From an uncultured Collinsella sp. (lineage in GTDB: Bacteria > Actinomycetota > Coriobacteriia > Coriobacteriales > Coriobacteriaceae), in assembly GCA_900551185.1 (NCBI GenBank), contig URVF01000031.1:1-11454 (forward strand): a stretch of 11,454 nucleotides of DNA, in the 5' to 3' direction. Positions 1 to 6,868 of this stretch are shown one piece after another. The notes under the pieces were generated by a model. The model was given only the letters and a program-made list of their open reading frames with translations. It was not told the origin of the DNA and did not search any database. Every line of letters starts with the position of its first letter. The first letter of the stretch is position 1. The position numbers and the translations under genes were made by a program.

Positions 1-47
1 GAGATCATGCCTAGTCTCGTGGGCTCGGAGATGTGTATAAGAGACAG
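1..47. other. Nextera i7 adapter and index (sequencing artefact)
   Basis: These bases are library adapter, not genome. Bases 1-5 (GAGAT) match the 3' end of the Illumina P7 primer. Bases 6-13 (CATGCCTA) match the 8-base i7 index that I recall as Nextera N706. Bases 14-47 are the read-2 transposon adapter, ending in the 19-bp Tn5 mosaic end AGATGTGTATAAGAGACAG (29-47). Reading frames that enter it give the known artefact peptides MCIRD and MYKRQ. Genomic sequence starts at base 48. Confidence 0.98.
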
Positions 48-48
48 C

Positions 49-252
49 CTTATCGGCGGCGTTGCCGTGAGGCTTCTTGGCGCCGTAATCACGGGAATGA
101 TACTCTCAGGATTTGGCGGCAGCTTTACGGATGCGTTCGTCGGCCAGTTATTCGAGCCCTCCATGCTCTTTGCAGGCCTGATTATTTGCCTGATTGCCAG
201 CATCTTCCGTTACGGGTATATCCTGCAAAAACAAGATGACGAGTTGCTCTAG
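49..252 (+). CDS. DUF2975 family membrane protein, C-terminal fragment
   Basis: This is the last 67 codons of a membrane protein whose 5' part is lost at the adapter junction; any start codon upstream of base 48 is artefactual. Two hydrophobic segments are visible: roughly residues 5-24 of the fragment, and a second one ending in FRYGYILQKQDDELL. A transmembrane helix followed by a YG-x-x-LQ...DE-x-L ending is typical of DUF2975 proteins, which are small multi-pass membrane proteins of unknown function. The gene is followed after 9 nt by a small HTH regulator, which is the usual partner of DUF2975. The regulator's ribosome binding site AGGGGG overlaps this gene's TAG stop, so the two are very likely co-transcribed and coupled. 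The family call rests on the C-terminal motif and the partner gene. Confidence 0.8.
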   Translation, partial: LIGGVAVRLLGAVITGMILSGFGGSFTDAFVGQLFEPSMLFAGLIICLIASIFRYGYILQKQDDELL

Positions 253-261
253 GGGGAATCC

Positions 262-501
262 ATGATTATTCTGCGGCTTGACCGCATGCTCGCCGAACGC
301 AAGATCTCATCCAAAGAGCTTGCGGAACGTGTGGGCATCTCCCAGGTCAATATGTCACGCATTAAGACGGGCAAGGTTTCTGCCATACGTTTTTCAACTC
401 TTGACGCGATATGCCGTGCACTCGACTGCCAACCAGGCGATGTACTGGAATATATATCCGACGATGAAGCCGATAGCCTATTTGGGCTTAAAGATGAATA
501 G
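262..501 (+). CDS. small Cro/C1-type HTH transcriptional regulator (YozG-like)
   Basis: This 79-residue protein is almost entirely one XRE/Cro-C1 DNA-binding domain. The helix-turn-helix lies at about residues 16-38 (SSKELAERVGISQVNMSRIK), followed by the typical IRFSTLDAICRALDCQPGD stretch and a short acidic tail. Both length and sequence fit the YozG-type regulators encoded beside DUF2975 membrane proteins. The ATG at 262 is preceded by AGGGGG, which overlaps the upstream gene's stop. The likely role, inferred from the family, is a DNA-binding regulator of its own two-gene operon, perhaps responding to the membrane partner; the signal is unknown. It is the last plus-strand gene and converges on the minus-strand gene ending at 612. 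Confidence 0.92.
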   Translation: MIILRLDRMLAERKISSKELAERVGISQVNMSRIKTGKVSAIRFSTLDAICRALDCQPGDVLEYISDDEADSLFGLKDE

Positions 502-537
502 CCATAATTAAGCTGCCAATCTGCCCTCAACGCAAAT

Positions 538-570
538 AGCCCGCCAGAACGTTGTCCGTTCTAGCGGGCT
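538..570. terminator. shared hairpin terminator between convergent genes
   Basis: AGCCCGC (538-544) pairs with GCGGGCT (564-570). After one C-A mismatch, AGAACG (546-551) pairs with CGTTCT (557-562), leaving a 5-nt loop. The hairpin sits between the plus-strand HTH gene (ends 501) and the minus-strand gene (ends 612). Only short T tracts flank it (TT on the plus side, TATTT on the minus side), so it probably serves both directions with moderate strength. Confidence 0.75.
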
Positions 571-611
571 TAATCAGGTGATCGGTTAACGCGCAGTAGT
601 GCAGGCAAACC

Positions 612-1706
612 TTACGCAAACAGGCCGTAGATGCTGATGTTGGCCTTGGCGTAGAGGCCGTTAGCATACTCGGTCCACTTGGAGCTAGCGCTCGAAGCCT
701 GCGAGGAATACTGCTGGTAGGCGGTGTAATAGGCGGTCATGGCCTGCTTATAGGTAGCGCTATCGGCCGTAAAGGCATCGTCAGCGAAGGCCTTAGCGTA
801 GGTGCTATCGGCGTCCTTCCAGGTGCCCTTTGAGCTATCCCACTCGTCGCCGGCAAGGTTGATGATGTAATCGGCGTAGTCCTTGCTCGCGGTCTCCTCG
901 TTGCCGTCAGCAGGCTCGGTCGGGGCGGTCGGCATACTTGCGGAGCTGTCGCCGACCTTCTTCTTGTAGAGCTTCTGCAGCGTCGCGGACTGGCGGACGA
1001 TCTGCTTGGCCTGGTCCTTGGACACGCCGTACTGCGTGGCCATGGTCTTGTAGTCGGAGGTGCCGATGGAATCCTCGGCATACTGCTTCATTTCCTTGGA
1101 AGAGACGGTAATGCCCTCGTCCTCGGCAGCGTCCAGCAGAATCTGGTTGCGCACGTAGGACAGGATAACGTCGGCAGACGGAGCGGTGTAGTTGCCGTCG
1201 TCGTCCTTGACGGTGTCAAGGCTGTACTGGCTCTCGATGGCCTCACGCGCGGTGATGTCGCTCTTCTTGCCGTTGTAGCTATAGCTCGCCACGGTCGAAT
1301 CGAGCTGGTCCTCGGACAGGGTCGCCGAGCCGACGCCCTTGCCGCCAAAACCACCGTTGCCGATAAAGAAGCCGACCACAGCAGCGATCACGACTGCAAC
1401 CACGAAGGCGGCAATCATCGTCTTCTTGTGCTTGGATGCGCGGTCGTCTTCGTCGGAACCCAGGATATCGTCGTCCTCGTCCTGCTCCTCGGGCATGAGG
1501 TTCTCGTCGGCGGCGTCCGCGGCGATCTTTGCCTCCAGGCGAGCGTCCTCCTCCTCGGCCGTCGTACCGGCGGCAATATGTTCGGCAGACGTACCGGCGA
1601 CCAGATCGATCTTCTCGTCCTCATCACCGTCGGGGCCTTCGCCACGCTCGATGATCTGGATGCCGTCGATCTCGTCCTTCTCGTCCTTCTTTTGAATCAG
1701 ACCCAT
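612..1706 (-). CDS. membrane-anchored SurA/PrsA N-domain-like protein
   Basis: This 364-residue protein has three parts. Residues 1-95 are strongly acidic and low in complexity, ending in a basic SKHKK stop-transfer-like patch. Residues 96-118 (TMIAAFVVAVVIAAVVGFFI) form one transmembrane helix. The rest should lie outside the membrane: about residues 135-260 resemble the helical N-terminal domain of SurA/PrsA-type chaperones (VILSYVRNQILLDAAEDEGI, then a KQYAEDSIG...YGVSKDQAKQIVRQS...LQKLYKKKV pattern). The last 80 residues are rich in Ser, Ala and Tyr and contain no recognisable parvulin domain, so isomerase activity should not be assumed. The ATG start has a strong AAGGAG eight bases upstream. 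A plausible role is an extracytoplasmic folding factor, but this is inferred from weak similarity. It lies downstream of the isocitrate dehydrogenase cluster, separated from it by a terminator. Confidence 0.75.
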   Translation of the reverse strand: MGLIQKKDEKDEIDGIQIIERGEGPDGDEDEKIDLVAGTSAEHIAAGTTAEEEDARLEAKIAADAADENLMPEEQDEDDDILGSDEDDRASKHKKTMIAAFVVAVVIAAVVGFFIGNGGFGGKGVGSATLSEDQLDSTVASYSYNGKKSDITAREAIESQYSLDTVKDDDGNYTAPSADVILSYVRNQILLDAAEDEGITVSSKEMKQYAEDSIGTSDYKTMATQYGVSKDQAKQIVRQSATLQKLYKKKVGDSSASMPTAPTEPADGNEETASKDYADYIINLAGDEWDSSKGTWKDADSTYAKAFADDAFTADSATYKQAMTAYYTAYQQYSSQASSASSKWTEYANGLYAKANISIYGLFA

Positions 1707-1744
1707 ATCAGTTACTCCTTGTTAGGAAACATAGTCCGCAATAG

Positions 1745-1773
1745 AATACGCCCGACAGAGCGCCGGGCGTATT
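1745..1773 (-). terminator. hairpin terminator after the isocitrate dehydrogenase cluster
   Basis: AATACGCCCG (1745-1754) and CGGGCGTATT (1764-1773) form a perfect 10-bp stem with a 9-nt loop. On the minus strand the stem is followed by the T-containing CTATTG. It lies about 60 nt past the stop codon at 1833 and 39 nt before the next start at 1706, so any promoter of the downstream gene must be very close to or overlap it. A second, weaker inverted repeat (GCAAAC...GTTTGC, about 1790-1817) lies nearer the stop codon. Confidence 0.75.
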
Positions 1774-1832
1774 GATTCTCAGGTTATACGCAAACACTTA
1801 AGTACTATTTAGGCGTTTGCAGTGTGCATGTC

Positions 1833-2918
1833 TTAGGCCAGGTGCGCGATAACGGCATCGGCAAAGGCCTGCGTGCCCACAGCGCCCTCAACGGAGCCGG
1901 TCTGGGCACGACGAACGTCGCCGGTAACCTGCTCACCCTCGTCGAGCGTGGCAGAAACGGCGGCGCGGATGCGATTGGCCGCGTCGTTCTCGCCCAGGTG
2001 ATCGAGCATCATAGCCGCGGACAGAATCTCGGCCGTGGGGTTAGCGATATCCTGGCCAGCGATATCGGGCGCGGAGCCGTGCGTCGCCTCGAAGATGGCG
2101 CAGTCGGCACCGATGTTGGAGCCGGGGGCCATCCCTAAGCCGCCCACCAGGCCGGCGCACAGGTCGCTGACGATGTCGCCGTACAGGTTGGGCAGAACCA
2201 GGACATCGAAGTCGTTAGGGTTCTGGACCAGGCCCATGCAGGTGGCGTCGACGATCTTATCGTTGAACTCGATATCGGAATAGTTGGCGGCCACCTCGCG
2301 CGCCACGCGCAGGAACAGGCCGTCGGTCGCCTTCATGATGTTGGCCTTATGCACGGCCGTCACCTTTTTGCGGCCGCAGCGGCGGGCGTACTCAAAGGCG
2401 TACTCCACAATGCGGCGGCTCTTGGCGATGGAGATGGGCTTGATTGAGATCGCGGAATCCGCGGCGAAGGTCTTCTGGCCCGAGCGCTCGACGAGCTGCG
2501 AGAGCTCCTCGACCTCGGCAGCGCCCTCATCGAACTCGATGCCGGCGTAGAGGTCCTCGGTGTTCTCGCGCACGATGACCAGGTCGACGTCGCGGAAGCG
2601 CGAGCCGTCGCCCGGCTGCGACAGGCAGGGGCGCACGCAGGCGTACAGGTCAAAATGTTTGCGCAGGGCCACGTTGACGCTGCGGAAACCCGTACCGACC
2701 GGCGTGGTGATGGGGCCCTTGATGGCAACCTTGGTCTCGGCGACCGCATCGAGCACGTGCTGGGGCAGTGGCGTGCCAAACTCGTCCATGACGCCGGCAC
2801 CGGCCTCCTGGACGTTCCAGTTGATCTGGACACCGGTGGCCTCGACCACGCGGCGCATGGCCTGCGTAATCTCGGGACCGATACCGTCACCGGGGATCAG
2901 GACTACATCGTGCGCCAT
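1833..2918 (-). CDS. NAD-dependent isocitrate dehydrogenase family protein
   Basis: This 361-residue protein belongs to the beta-decarboxylating dehydrogenases (isocitrate/isopropylmalate/homoisocitrate family) and most likely converts isocitrate to 2-oxoglutarate and CO2 in the cytoplasm. Visible motifs are GDGIGPE (10-16), S80-x-N82-x-x-x-R86 with R96 (substrate carboxylates), RENTEDLYAG (118-127), the catalytic K191 in VHKANIMK, and metal-binding D248/D252 in NLYGDIVSD. The Ser/Asn pair fits isocitrate better than isopropylmalate. HGSAPDIAG (280-288) has Asp285-Ile286 where NADP enzymes carry Lys-Tyr, so NAD is the expected cofactor. Length is normal. It is the last gene of a four-gene cluster: its AGGAG ribosome binding site overlaps the stop of the HEAT gene 6 nt upstream. 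Isocitrate specificity is inferred; tartrate or homoisocitrate remain possible. Confidence 0.9.
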   Translation of the reverse strand: MAHDVVLIPGDGIGPEITQAMRRVVEATGVQINWNVQEAGAGVMDEFGTPLPQHVLDAVAETKVAIKGPITTPVGTGFRSVNVALRKHFDLYACVRPCLSQPGDGSRFRDVDLVIVRENTEDLYAGIEFDEGAAEVEELSQLVERSGQKTFAADSAISIKPISIAKSRRIVEYAFEYARRCGRKKVTAVHKANIMKATDGLFLRVAREVAANYSDIEFNDKIVDATCMGLVQNPNDFDVLVLPNLYGDIVSDLCAGLVGGLGMAPGSNIGADCAIFEATHGSAPDIAGQDIANPTAEILSAAMMLDHLGENDAANRIRAAVSATLDEGEQVTGDVRRAQTGSVEGAVGTQAFADAVIAHLA

Positions 2919-2924
2919 AATCTG

Positions 2925-3623
2925 TTACTCCTCGTCTTCGGCGTCGTCAGATTTTTTAACGCTAGCACGCTTCTTCTTTTTGGAGAGATCCAGGCCAAAA
3001 CGTTTAACAAGCATTTCGCAAATCTCGCTCGAACGGGCCTTGAGATAGCTGCCCTTGCCGTTCTCGGCATCGAACTTAAGGCGCAGCGCGAGCTTCTCGG
3101 CAACCTCGGCGTCGATCTCGCCCTGGCCAAACTCATACAGGCAACCGAGCATGTCGCGATACTCGAGGTCGCCGTGGTAGCACTGGATGGCCTCGTCCAG
3201 GATCGGCCAAGCCTCGCGCGAACGCTCGACGCTCGTAGCGCCCCACACGCACAGCAGGCGGAAGGCGGCATAGCGCAGCGTGGAGGAAATCTCGTCGAAC
3301 AGCGCGGTCTCGGCGCCCTCAAAGGCATCGCCCAGCTGCTCGGGGCAGGTGGTGGCGAGCGCCGCAAGGGCATCGAGAGCCTCCCAGCGGGTCTGAGCCT
3401 CGGGGCGGTCAAGTGCCTCGATCAGCGCGGGTACGCAGGGCACGACGCGCTGCGGATCGCGCTCGGCAAGCAGGTGCAGCACGCGGGCGGCAAACTGACG
3501 GATGCGGCGCGTGGGGCAGCCGAGCTCCTTGACCAGACGGTCGACGGCGTTCTCGTTCTCCTCTGCCAGCTGAAGCTGTGCCAGCTCCTCGTCGGTGAGC
3601 TGTTCGTCTTTGTTTTCTGCCAT
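2925..3623 (-). CDS. HEAT-repeat protein
   Basis: This 232-residue soluble protein is almost wholly alpha-helical. Residues 1-25 are acidic. From about residue 27 to 190 there are paired amphipathic helices of the HEAT/ARM type, clearest at RQFAARVLHLLAERDPQRVV, VPALIEALDRPEAQTRWEAL and STLRYAAFRLLCVWGATSVE. The C-terminus is Lys-rich (KKKKRASVKK) and then acidic. HEAT proteins usually act as protein-binding scaffolds; no catalytic motif is present. The ATG start has AGAGG five bases upstream. It sits between a small membrane protein (15 nt upstream) and the isocitrate dehydrogenase (6 nt downstream), so it may act with one of them, but the partner is unknown. Confidence 0.85.
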   Translation of the reverse strand: MAENKDEQLTDEELAQLQLAEENENAVDRLVKELGCPTRRIRQFAARVLHLLAERDPQRVVPCVPALIEALDRPEAQTRWEALDALAALATTCPEQLGDAFEGAETALFDEISSTLRYAAFRLLCVWGATSVERSREAWPILDEAIQCYHGDLEYRDMLGCLYEFGQGEIDAEVAEKLALRLKFDAENGKGSYLKARSSEICEMLVKRFGLDLSKKKKRASVKKSDDAEDEE

Positions 3624-3638
3624 AGTTACCTCTTCTTA

Positions 3639-4067
3639 CTATTTCTTAGCGTGCTTGCCAGCACCCTTGCTGTCATCGGTGACCGAGATGAGCTGTCGGT
3701 CGGCCGCGCCATTGCGACGAGCACGGCGGCGTTCCTCGGCGTCGCCCGCGTCGGCGGCGGCGCGATGAGCCTTGTTGACGTTAAAAACCTCGTCGTGCTT
3801 GCGCCATGGACCGACGGACTCGCCAAAGCTCATCTTAAGACCGGCGATAAAGCCGCCGAGCCAGCCGATCGGCGCAAACTGCACCAACGGAAACAGCGAA
3901 AACACCCAGGTCAGCAGGACGACTGCCGCCGCTCCTGCAAAATTGGCGATCCAGTAGTCGCGCTTGGTGATCACGCGCTTTTCGCACGCCCACTGGCCGC
4001 ACAAAAAGCCAATGTAGATCGCAAAGAGAAAGAGCACCAGCGCTAGCACCACGAACGTCCAGCTCAT
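3639..4067 (-). CDS. small membrane protein with charged C-terminal tail
   Basis: This is an unrecognised 142-residue protein. Two clear transmembrane helices are visible: about residues 3-24 (TFVVLALVLFLFAIYIGFL) and about 38-60 (YWIANFAGAAAVVLLTWVFS). A weaker third hydrophobic stretch around 62-78 (VQFAPIGWLGGFIAGL) may be a hairpin or third helix. The last 60 residues are soluble, rich in Arg, Ala and Lys, with an EERRRARRNG cluster. The reading frame extends further upstream, but ATG at 4067 is preferred because GGGGAG lies eight bases upstream and the protein then begins directly with a membrane helix. That ribosome binding site overlaps the stop codon of the oxidoreductase gene 5 nt upstream, which points to translational coupling. 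No function can be assigned. Confidence 0.82.
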   Translation of the reverse strand: MSWTFVVLALVLFLFAIYIGFLCGQWACEKRVITKRDYWIANFAGAAAVVLLTWVFSLFPLVQFAPIGWLGGFIAGLKMSFGESVGPWRKHDEVFNVNKAHRAAADAGDAEERRRARRNGAADRQLISVTDDSKGAGKHAKK

Positions 4068-4072
4068 GGGCG

Positions 4073-5152
4073 CTACTCCCCGTGATGGTGGCCGCAGCAG
4101 CACTCATGGCCGTCGTCATGGCCGTGGCCGCCGCAGCACTCGTGGTCCTCGCCGTGATGGTGACCGCAACCGCACTCATGGTCGTCGCCGTGCTCGCCGC
4201 AACCGCAGCCGTCCTCGTGAGCGCCATGCTCCTCGGGACGATACTGCGACCAGTCCAGACCGGCGGCGATAGCGTCGGCCTCCTCCTTGTAGAGGACCGT
4301 GATGGCCTGGGTGCCCAGCTTGGCGCCACCGATGGCGTCGAGCATGTCGTAGAGCGTAAAGGCGACGTCGGCGCCGGGCAGCGCGAGCTCGCGGTCATCG
4401 GCGTAGGCGAGCGCCAGGCGCAGGTCCTTGATGAAGTGCTCGACCATAAAGCCGGGCTTGTAGTCGCCGTCGAGCGCCTTGGGCGCCAGGCTCTCCATGG
4501 CGCCGGACTTACCGGTGCCGCCCAGGATCATCTGGCGGGTCTTCTCCAGGTCAAGGCCGCTCAGCTCGGCAAATGCCATGGCGTCTGCCATGCCGACCAT
4601 GCAGGCGCCCAGCGACACCTGGTTGGCGAGCTTGGCAGCCTGGCCCTTGCCGGCGCCGTCGAAGCAGCAGATGGTTGCCGCAAAGGTAGAAAGGATGTCG
4701 CGGACCGACGCGATGTCGTTCTCGGTAGCGCCCACGATAGCCGTAAGCGTGCCGGCGATAGCACCCGACTCGCCGCCGGTGACGGGGCAGTCAAACGCCA
4801 TGCGGCCGGAAACCTGGGCGGCCTCGGCAATGTCGCGCGCCAGCTCGGGCGAGCTCGTGGTGAGGTCGATCAAGACCGCGCCCGGCTTGGTGCACGCGAG
4901 CAGGCCGTCGCCCGCCAGGTAGAGCTCCTCGACCTCGGAGGGATAGCCCACCATGGTAAAGACAACGTCGGCGTTCGCCGCGGCATCTGCCGGCGTATCA
5001 GCCCAGACGGCGCCGCGCTCAACGAGCGCTGCAGCCTTGGACTTGGTGCGGTTGTTGACCGTGACGGGATAGCCGGCGTCCAGAATGTGGCCGGCGATGG
5101 GGGCACCCATAATTCCGGTGCCGATAAATGCGACGGAGAGCTTGTTTGCCAT
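4073..5152 (-). CDS. 3-hydroxyisobutyrate dehydrogenase-family oxidoreductase with His/Cys-rich tail
   Basis: The first 308 residues are a complete beta-hydroxyacid dehydrogenase of the HIBADH/GarR (2-hydroxy-3-oxopropionate reductase) family, which reversibly oxidises a short beta-hydroxyacid with NAD(P). Motifs are the dinucleotide loop GTGIMG (11-16), NNRT (33-36; an Arg here often means NADP preference), the substrate loop DCPVTGGESGA (121-131), catalytic Lys174 in GKGQAAKLANQ, and KDL (242-244). Family members usually end near residue 300. This one continues for 51 residues (309-359) with 14 His and 9 Cys and almost no hydrophobic residues, an apparent metal-binding tail. The ATG has AAGGA eight bases upstream. 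It opens the four-gene cluster, 98 nt after degV with no clear terminator between, so read-through from degV is possible. The exact substrate is unknown. Confidence 0.88.
   Translation of the reverse strand: MANKLSVAFIGTGIMGAPIAGHILDAGYPVTVNNRTKSKAAALVERGAVWADTPADAAANADVVFTMVGYPSEVEELYLAGDGLLACTKPGAVLIDLTTSSPELARDIAEAAQVSGRMAFDCPVTGGESGAIAGTLTAIVGATENDIASVRDILSTFAATICCFDGAGKGQAAKLANQVSLGACMVGMADAMAFAELSGLDLEKTRQMILGGTGKSGAMESLAPKALDGDYKPGFMVEHFIKDLRLALAYADDRELALPGADVAFTLYDMLDAIGGAKLGTQAITVLYKEEADAIAAGLDWSQYRPEEHGAHEDGCGCGEHGDDHECGCGHHHGEDHECCGGHGHDDGHECCCGHHHGE
4076..4180 (-). repeat. 12-residue tandem repeats encoding a metal-binding tail
   Basis: This is the part of the oxidoreductase gene that encodes residues 325-359. 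Three consecutive units start at residues 325, 337 and 349: HECGCGHHHGED, HECCGGHGHDDG and HECCCGHHHGE. The shared core is H-E-C-x-x-G-H-x-H and the spacing is exactly 12 residues (36 bp). A degenerate fourth unit (EDGCGCGEHGDD) lies just before them. The units differ at several codons, so this is a diverged repeat rather than a recent expansion. Confidence 0.9.
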
Positions 5153-5250
5153 GAAACCTTTCCTTTTGGTTTGGGTGTTGTTACCAGGTTAAATACTCGG
5201 TGCCAGCGTTTGGGCAGTGAGCTGGGATCGATTACGGCCGCGTTACTTGC

Positions 5251-6204
5251 CTACTGACCGCGCACGCGACGGGCGATGCGGTCGGAAAGCGACGCCTTGT
5301 CGGCGCGGTTCTTACCCCAAAACGCGCAGGCCACCATGCCGGGACCCACGTGCGAGCCGATGGTGGGACCCACGGAGCTGCGAATGATCGTGACGTCGGC
5401 GCAACCCTCCTCCTTGCGGATGGCAGCTTCGAGCCAGTCACCGTCCTTTTCGGCATCGGCAGTCATAATGGCGATGGGCATGGTGCGATCGGGCACATAG
5501 TTCTCGCGGAACGACTTGAGGATGGACTTGAGCGCCTTCTTGCGGCCGCGGTTGACGCCGATCAGCGACAGCGAGCCGGCCAGGTCGTAGGAGAGCTCGG
5601 GCTTGACGTCGAGCTTTGCCGTGAGCTGCGCCGCCGCGGGAGGAATGCGGCCGCCGGCAGCCAGCGCGTCAAAGCTCTCGAGCGTAAAGTAGCCGTGGAC
5701 ATAGGTCTTTGCCTCGTTTGCCCAATCGACCAGCTGTTTGGCGGTCAGTCCCGCCGAACGCTGACGCACGGCCTCGAGCGCCAAGAGCGCGCCGGTCGCG
5801 CAGGGCAGAGCGTTGTCGACCACGTAGAGCTCAAAGTTGGGATACTCGGCGCGCACGGCATCTGCCGCCTGGCACGCGGAGTTGTAGCTCGACGACAGCG
5901 CCGAGGTAAAGCACAGGTAGACCGTGGGCGTGCCCTCTTTGGCGCACTCGGTAAAGAACTCGATATAGCGACCGAGCGACACAGCCGAGGTGGACACGCG
6001 GGCACCGGCGCGCATGCGGTCGTAGAACTCCTTAGGGCTCATGCTCGACCAGATGTCGTCTGTGCGCTCCTCGCCATCGATAATGAAGGGGAAACCCAGG
6101 ATATCGACATCGAGGTTCGCGGCGACCTCGGGGCTAAAGTCGCAGCAGGTATCGACGACGATGCGGCAACGGTTCGAATGACCGGCGGATGCGGCCTTGT
6201 CCAT
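5251..6204 (-). CDS. DegV family fatty-acid-binding protein
   Basis: This 317-residue protein matches the DegV family. Firmicute homologues (FakB) bind a fatty acid and present it to the kinase FakA for phosphorylation. Visible signatures are the N-terminal VVDTCCDFSP (17-26), a STSAVS element matching the family's TSxPS, the FTSALSSSYNSA segment equivalent to the family's SSxLSGTYxSA, DALAAGGRIPP, and the C-terminal GPTIGSHVGPG close to the lipid-site G-x-H-x-GPG. No FakA-like DhaL gene is visible in this window. ATG at 6204 is chosen over an in-frame TTG at 6207 because AGGAG lies eight bases upstream of it. Transcription probably starts after the hpf terminator. Family membership is firm; the lipid ligand is inferred. 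Confidence 0.93.
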   Translation of the reverse strand: MDKAASAGHSNRCRIVVDTCCDFSPEVAANLDVDILGFPFIIDGEERTDDIWSSMSPKEFYDRMRAGARVSTSAVSLGRYIEFFTECAKEGTPTVYLCFTSALSSSYNSACQAADAVRAEYPNFELYVVDNALPCATGALLALEAVRQRSAGLTAKQLVDWANEAKTYVHGYFTLESFDALAAGGRIPPAAAQLTAKLDVKPELSYDLAGSLSLIGVNRGRKKALKSILKSFRENYVPDRTMPIAIMTADAEKDGDWLEAAIRKEEGCADVTIIRSSVGPTIGSHVGPGMVACAFWGKNRADKASLSDRIARRVRGQ

Positions 6205-6222
6205 CAAAGCGACTCCTTACGT

Positions 6223-6254
6223 AAAAAGGCGGCCACCCGCATGGGATGGCCGCC
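6223..6254 (-). terminator. rho-independent terminator of hpf
   Basis: GGCGGCCA (6228-6235) and TGGCCGCC (6247-6254) form an 8-bp GC-rich stem, with CCC/GGG able to extend it inward. On the minus strand it is followed directly by TTTTT (6227-6223). It lies about 30 nt past the hpf stop codon and just upstream of the degV ribosome binding site, so degV must have a promoter within this short gap or depend on read-through. Confidence 0.9.
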
Positions 6255-6283
6255 AACCGTTAACTCATGCAAGTTAACGTATT

Positions 6284-6868
6284 TTACTCGTCAAGTGTTT
6301 CGATGCGGGGCTTGATGATGCCATATCCACCATTCTTACGGTGATACACCACATTGATGAGACCAGTCGTCGCGTTCTCGAACACGTAGAAGTCGTGGCC
6401 CAGCAGATCGGTCTGCACCAGCGCCTGCTCCTCAGTCATCGGGGTGACATCGATGACCTTCTCGCGGACGAGCAGGTCGTCCTCCTCCTCGGGCAGCAGC
6501 AGGTCGGCCAGATCATCGACGCGCTCGACCGGCACAACATCCGCGGCGCTGGCACCACCCTGGCGGTTATCCACGACCTTGGTCTTGAACTTGCGCAGCT
6601 GGCGGGTGACCTTATCGGCGGAGAGATCGATGGCGGCATACATATCTGCACCGTGCTCGGCAACGCGAATCACCGAACCGCGGGCACGAACCGTAACCTC
6701 GACGATTGCCGGGTTGGGGTTCGAGGGGTTCTTCTCATAGCGAAGTACAACGTCGACCGTCATGGGCTCGATATCGAAAACCTTGAGCGCCTCGCCGATC
6801 TTCTCATCCACATGCGCACGCAGAGCATCGGTTACCGTCGTCTTGCGTCCAGAAACCTTGATATCCAT
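6284..6868 (-). CDS. hpf: ribosome hibernation promoting factor, long form
   Basis: This 194-residue protein has the two-domain layout of long HPF. Residues 1 to about 100 (MDIKVSGRKTTVTDALRAHV...) form the S30AE/HPF domain, which binds in the decoding region of the 30S subunit and blocks translation during stationary phase. A variable linker follows. The C-terminal domain runs from about residue 135 to 190 and contains DFYVFENATTGLINVVYHRK and NGGYGIIKPR, the segment that mediates dimerisation of 30S bodies into 100S ribosomes. ATG at 6868 is chosen over the in-frame extension to 6928 because the family begins at MDIKVSGR and GGAG lies six to seven bases upstream. It appears monocistronic, bounded by terminators on both sides. 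Confidence 0.95.
   Translation of the reverse strand: MDIKVSGRKTTVTDALRAHVDEKIGEALKVFDIEPMTVDVVLRYEKNPSNPNPAIVEVTVRARGSVIRVAEHGADMYAAIDLSADKVTRQLRKFKTKVVDNRQGGASAADVVPVERVDDLADLLLPEEEDDLLVREKVIDVTPMTEEQALVQTDLLGHDFYVFENATTGLINVVYHRKNGGYGIIKPRIETLDE

Noticed and set aside
2655..4046. 463-codon open frame on the plus strand crossing three genes
   Set aside because: It lies antisense to well-supported genes with motifs and ribosome binding sites, spans their junctions, and reflects the scarcity of stop codons opposite GC-rich coding DNA.
5186..5205. TGGCAC on the minus strand as a possible sigma-54 promoter
   Set aside because: The -12 element is ATTTA rather than TTGCA, so the match is to half a site only.
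4082..5257. 391-codon plus-strand frame opposite the oxidoreductase
   Set aside because: It is the antisense shadow of a gene with clear catalytic motifs; its Ala/Val-rich start is simply the complement of the His/Cys tail.
5350..6315. 321-codon plus-strand frame opposite degV
   Set aside because: It is antisense to a firm DegV gene and runs through the hpf terminator; no family resemblance.
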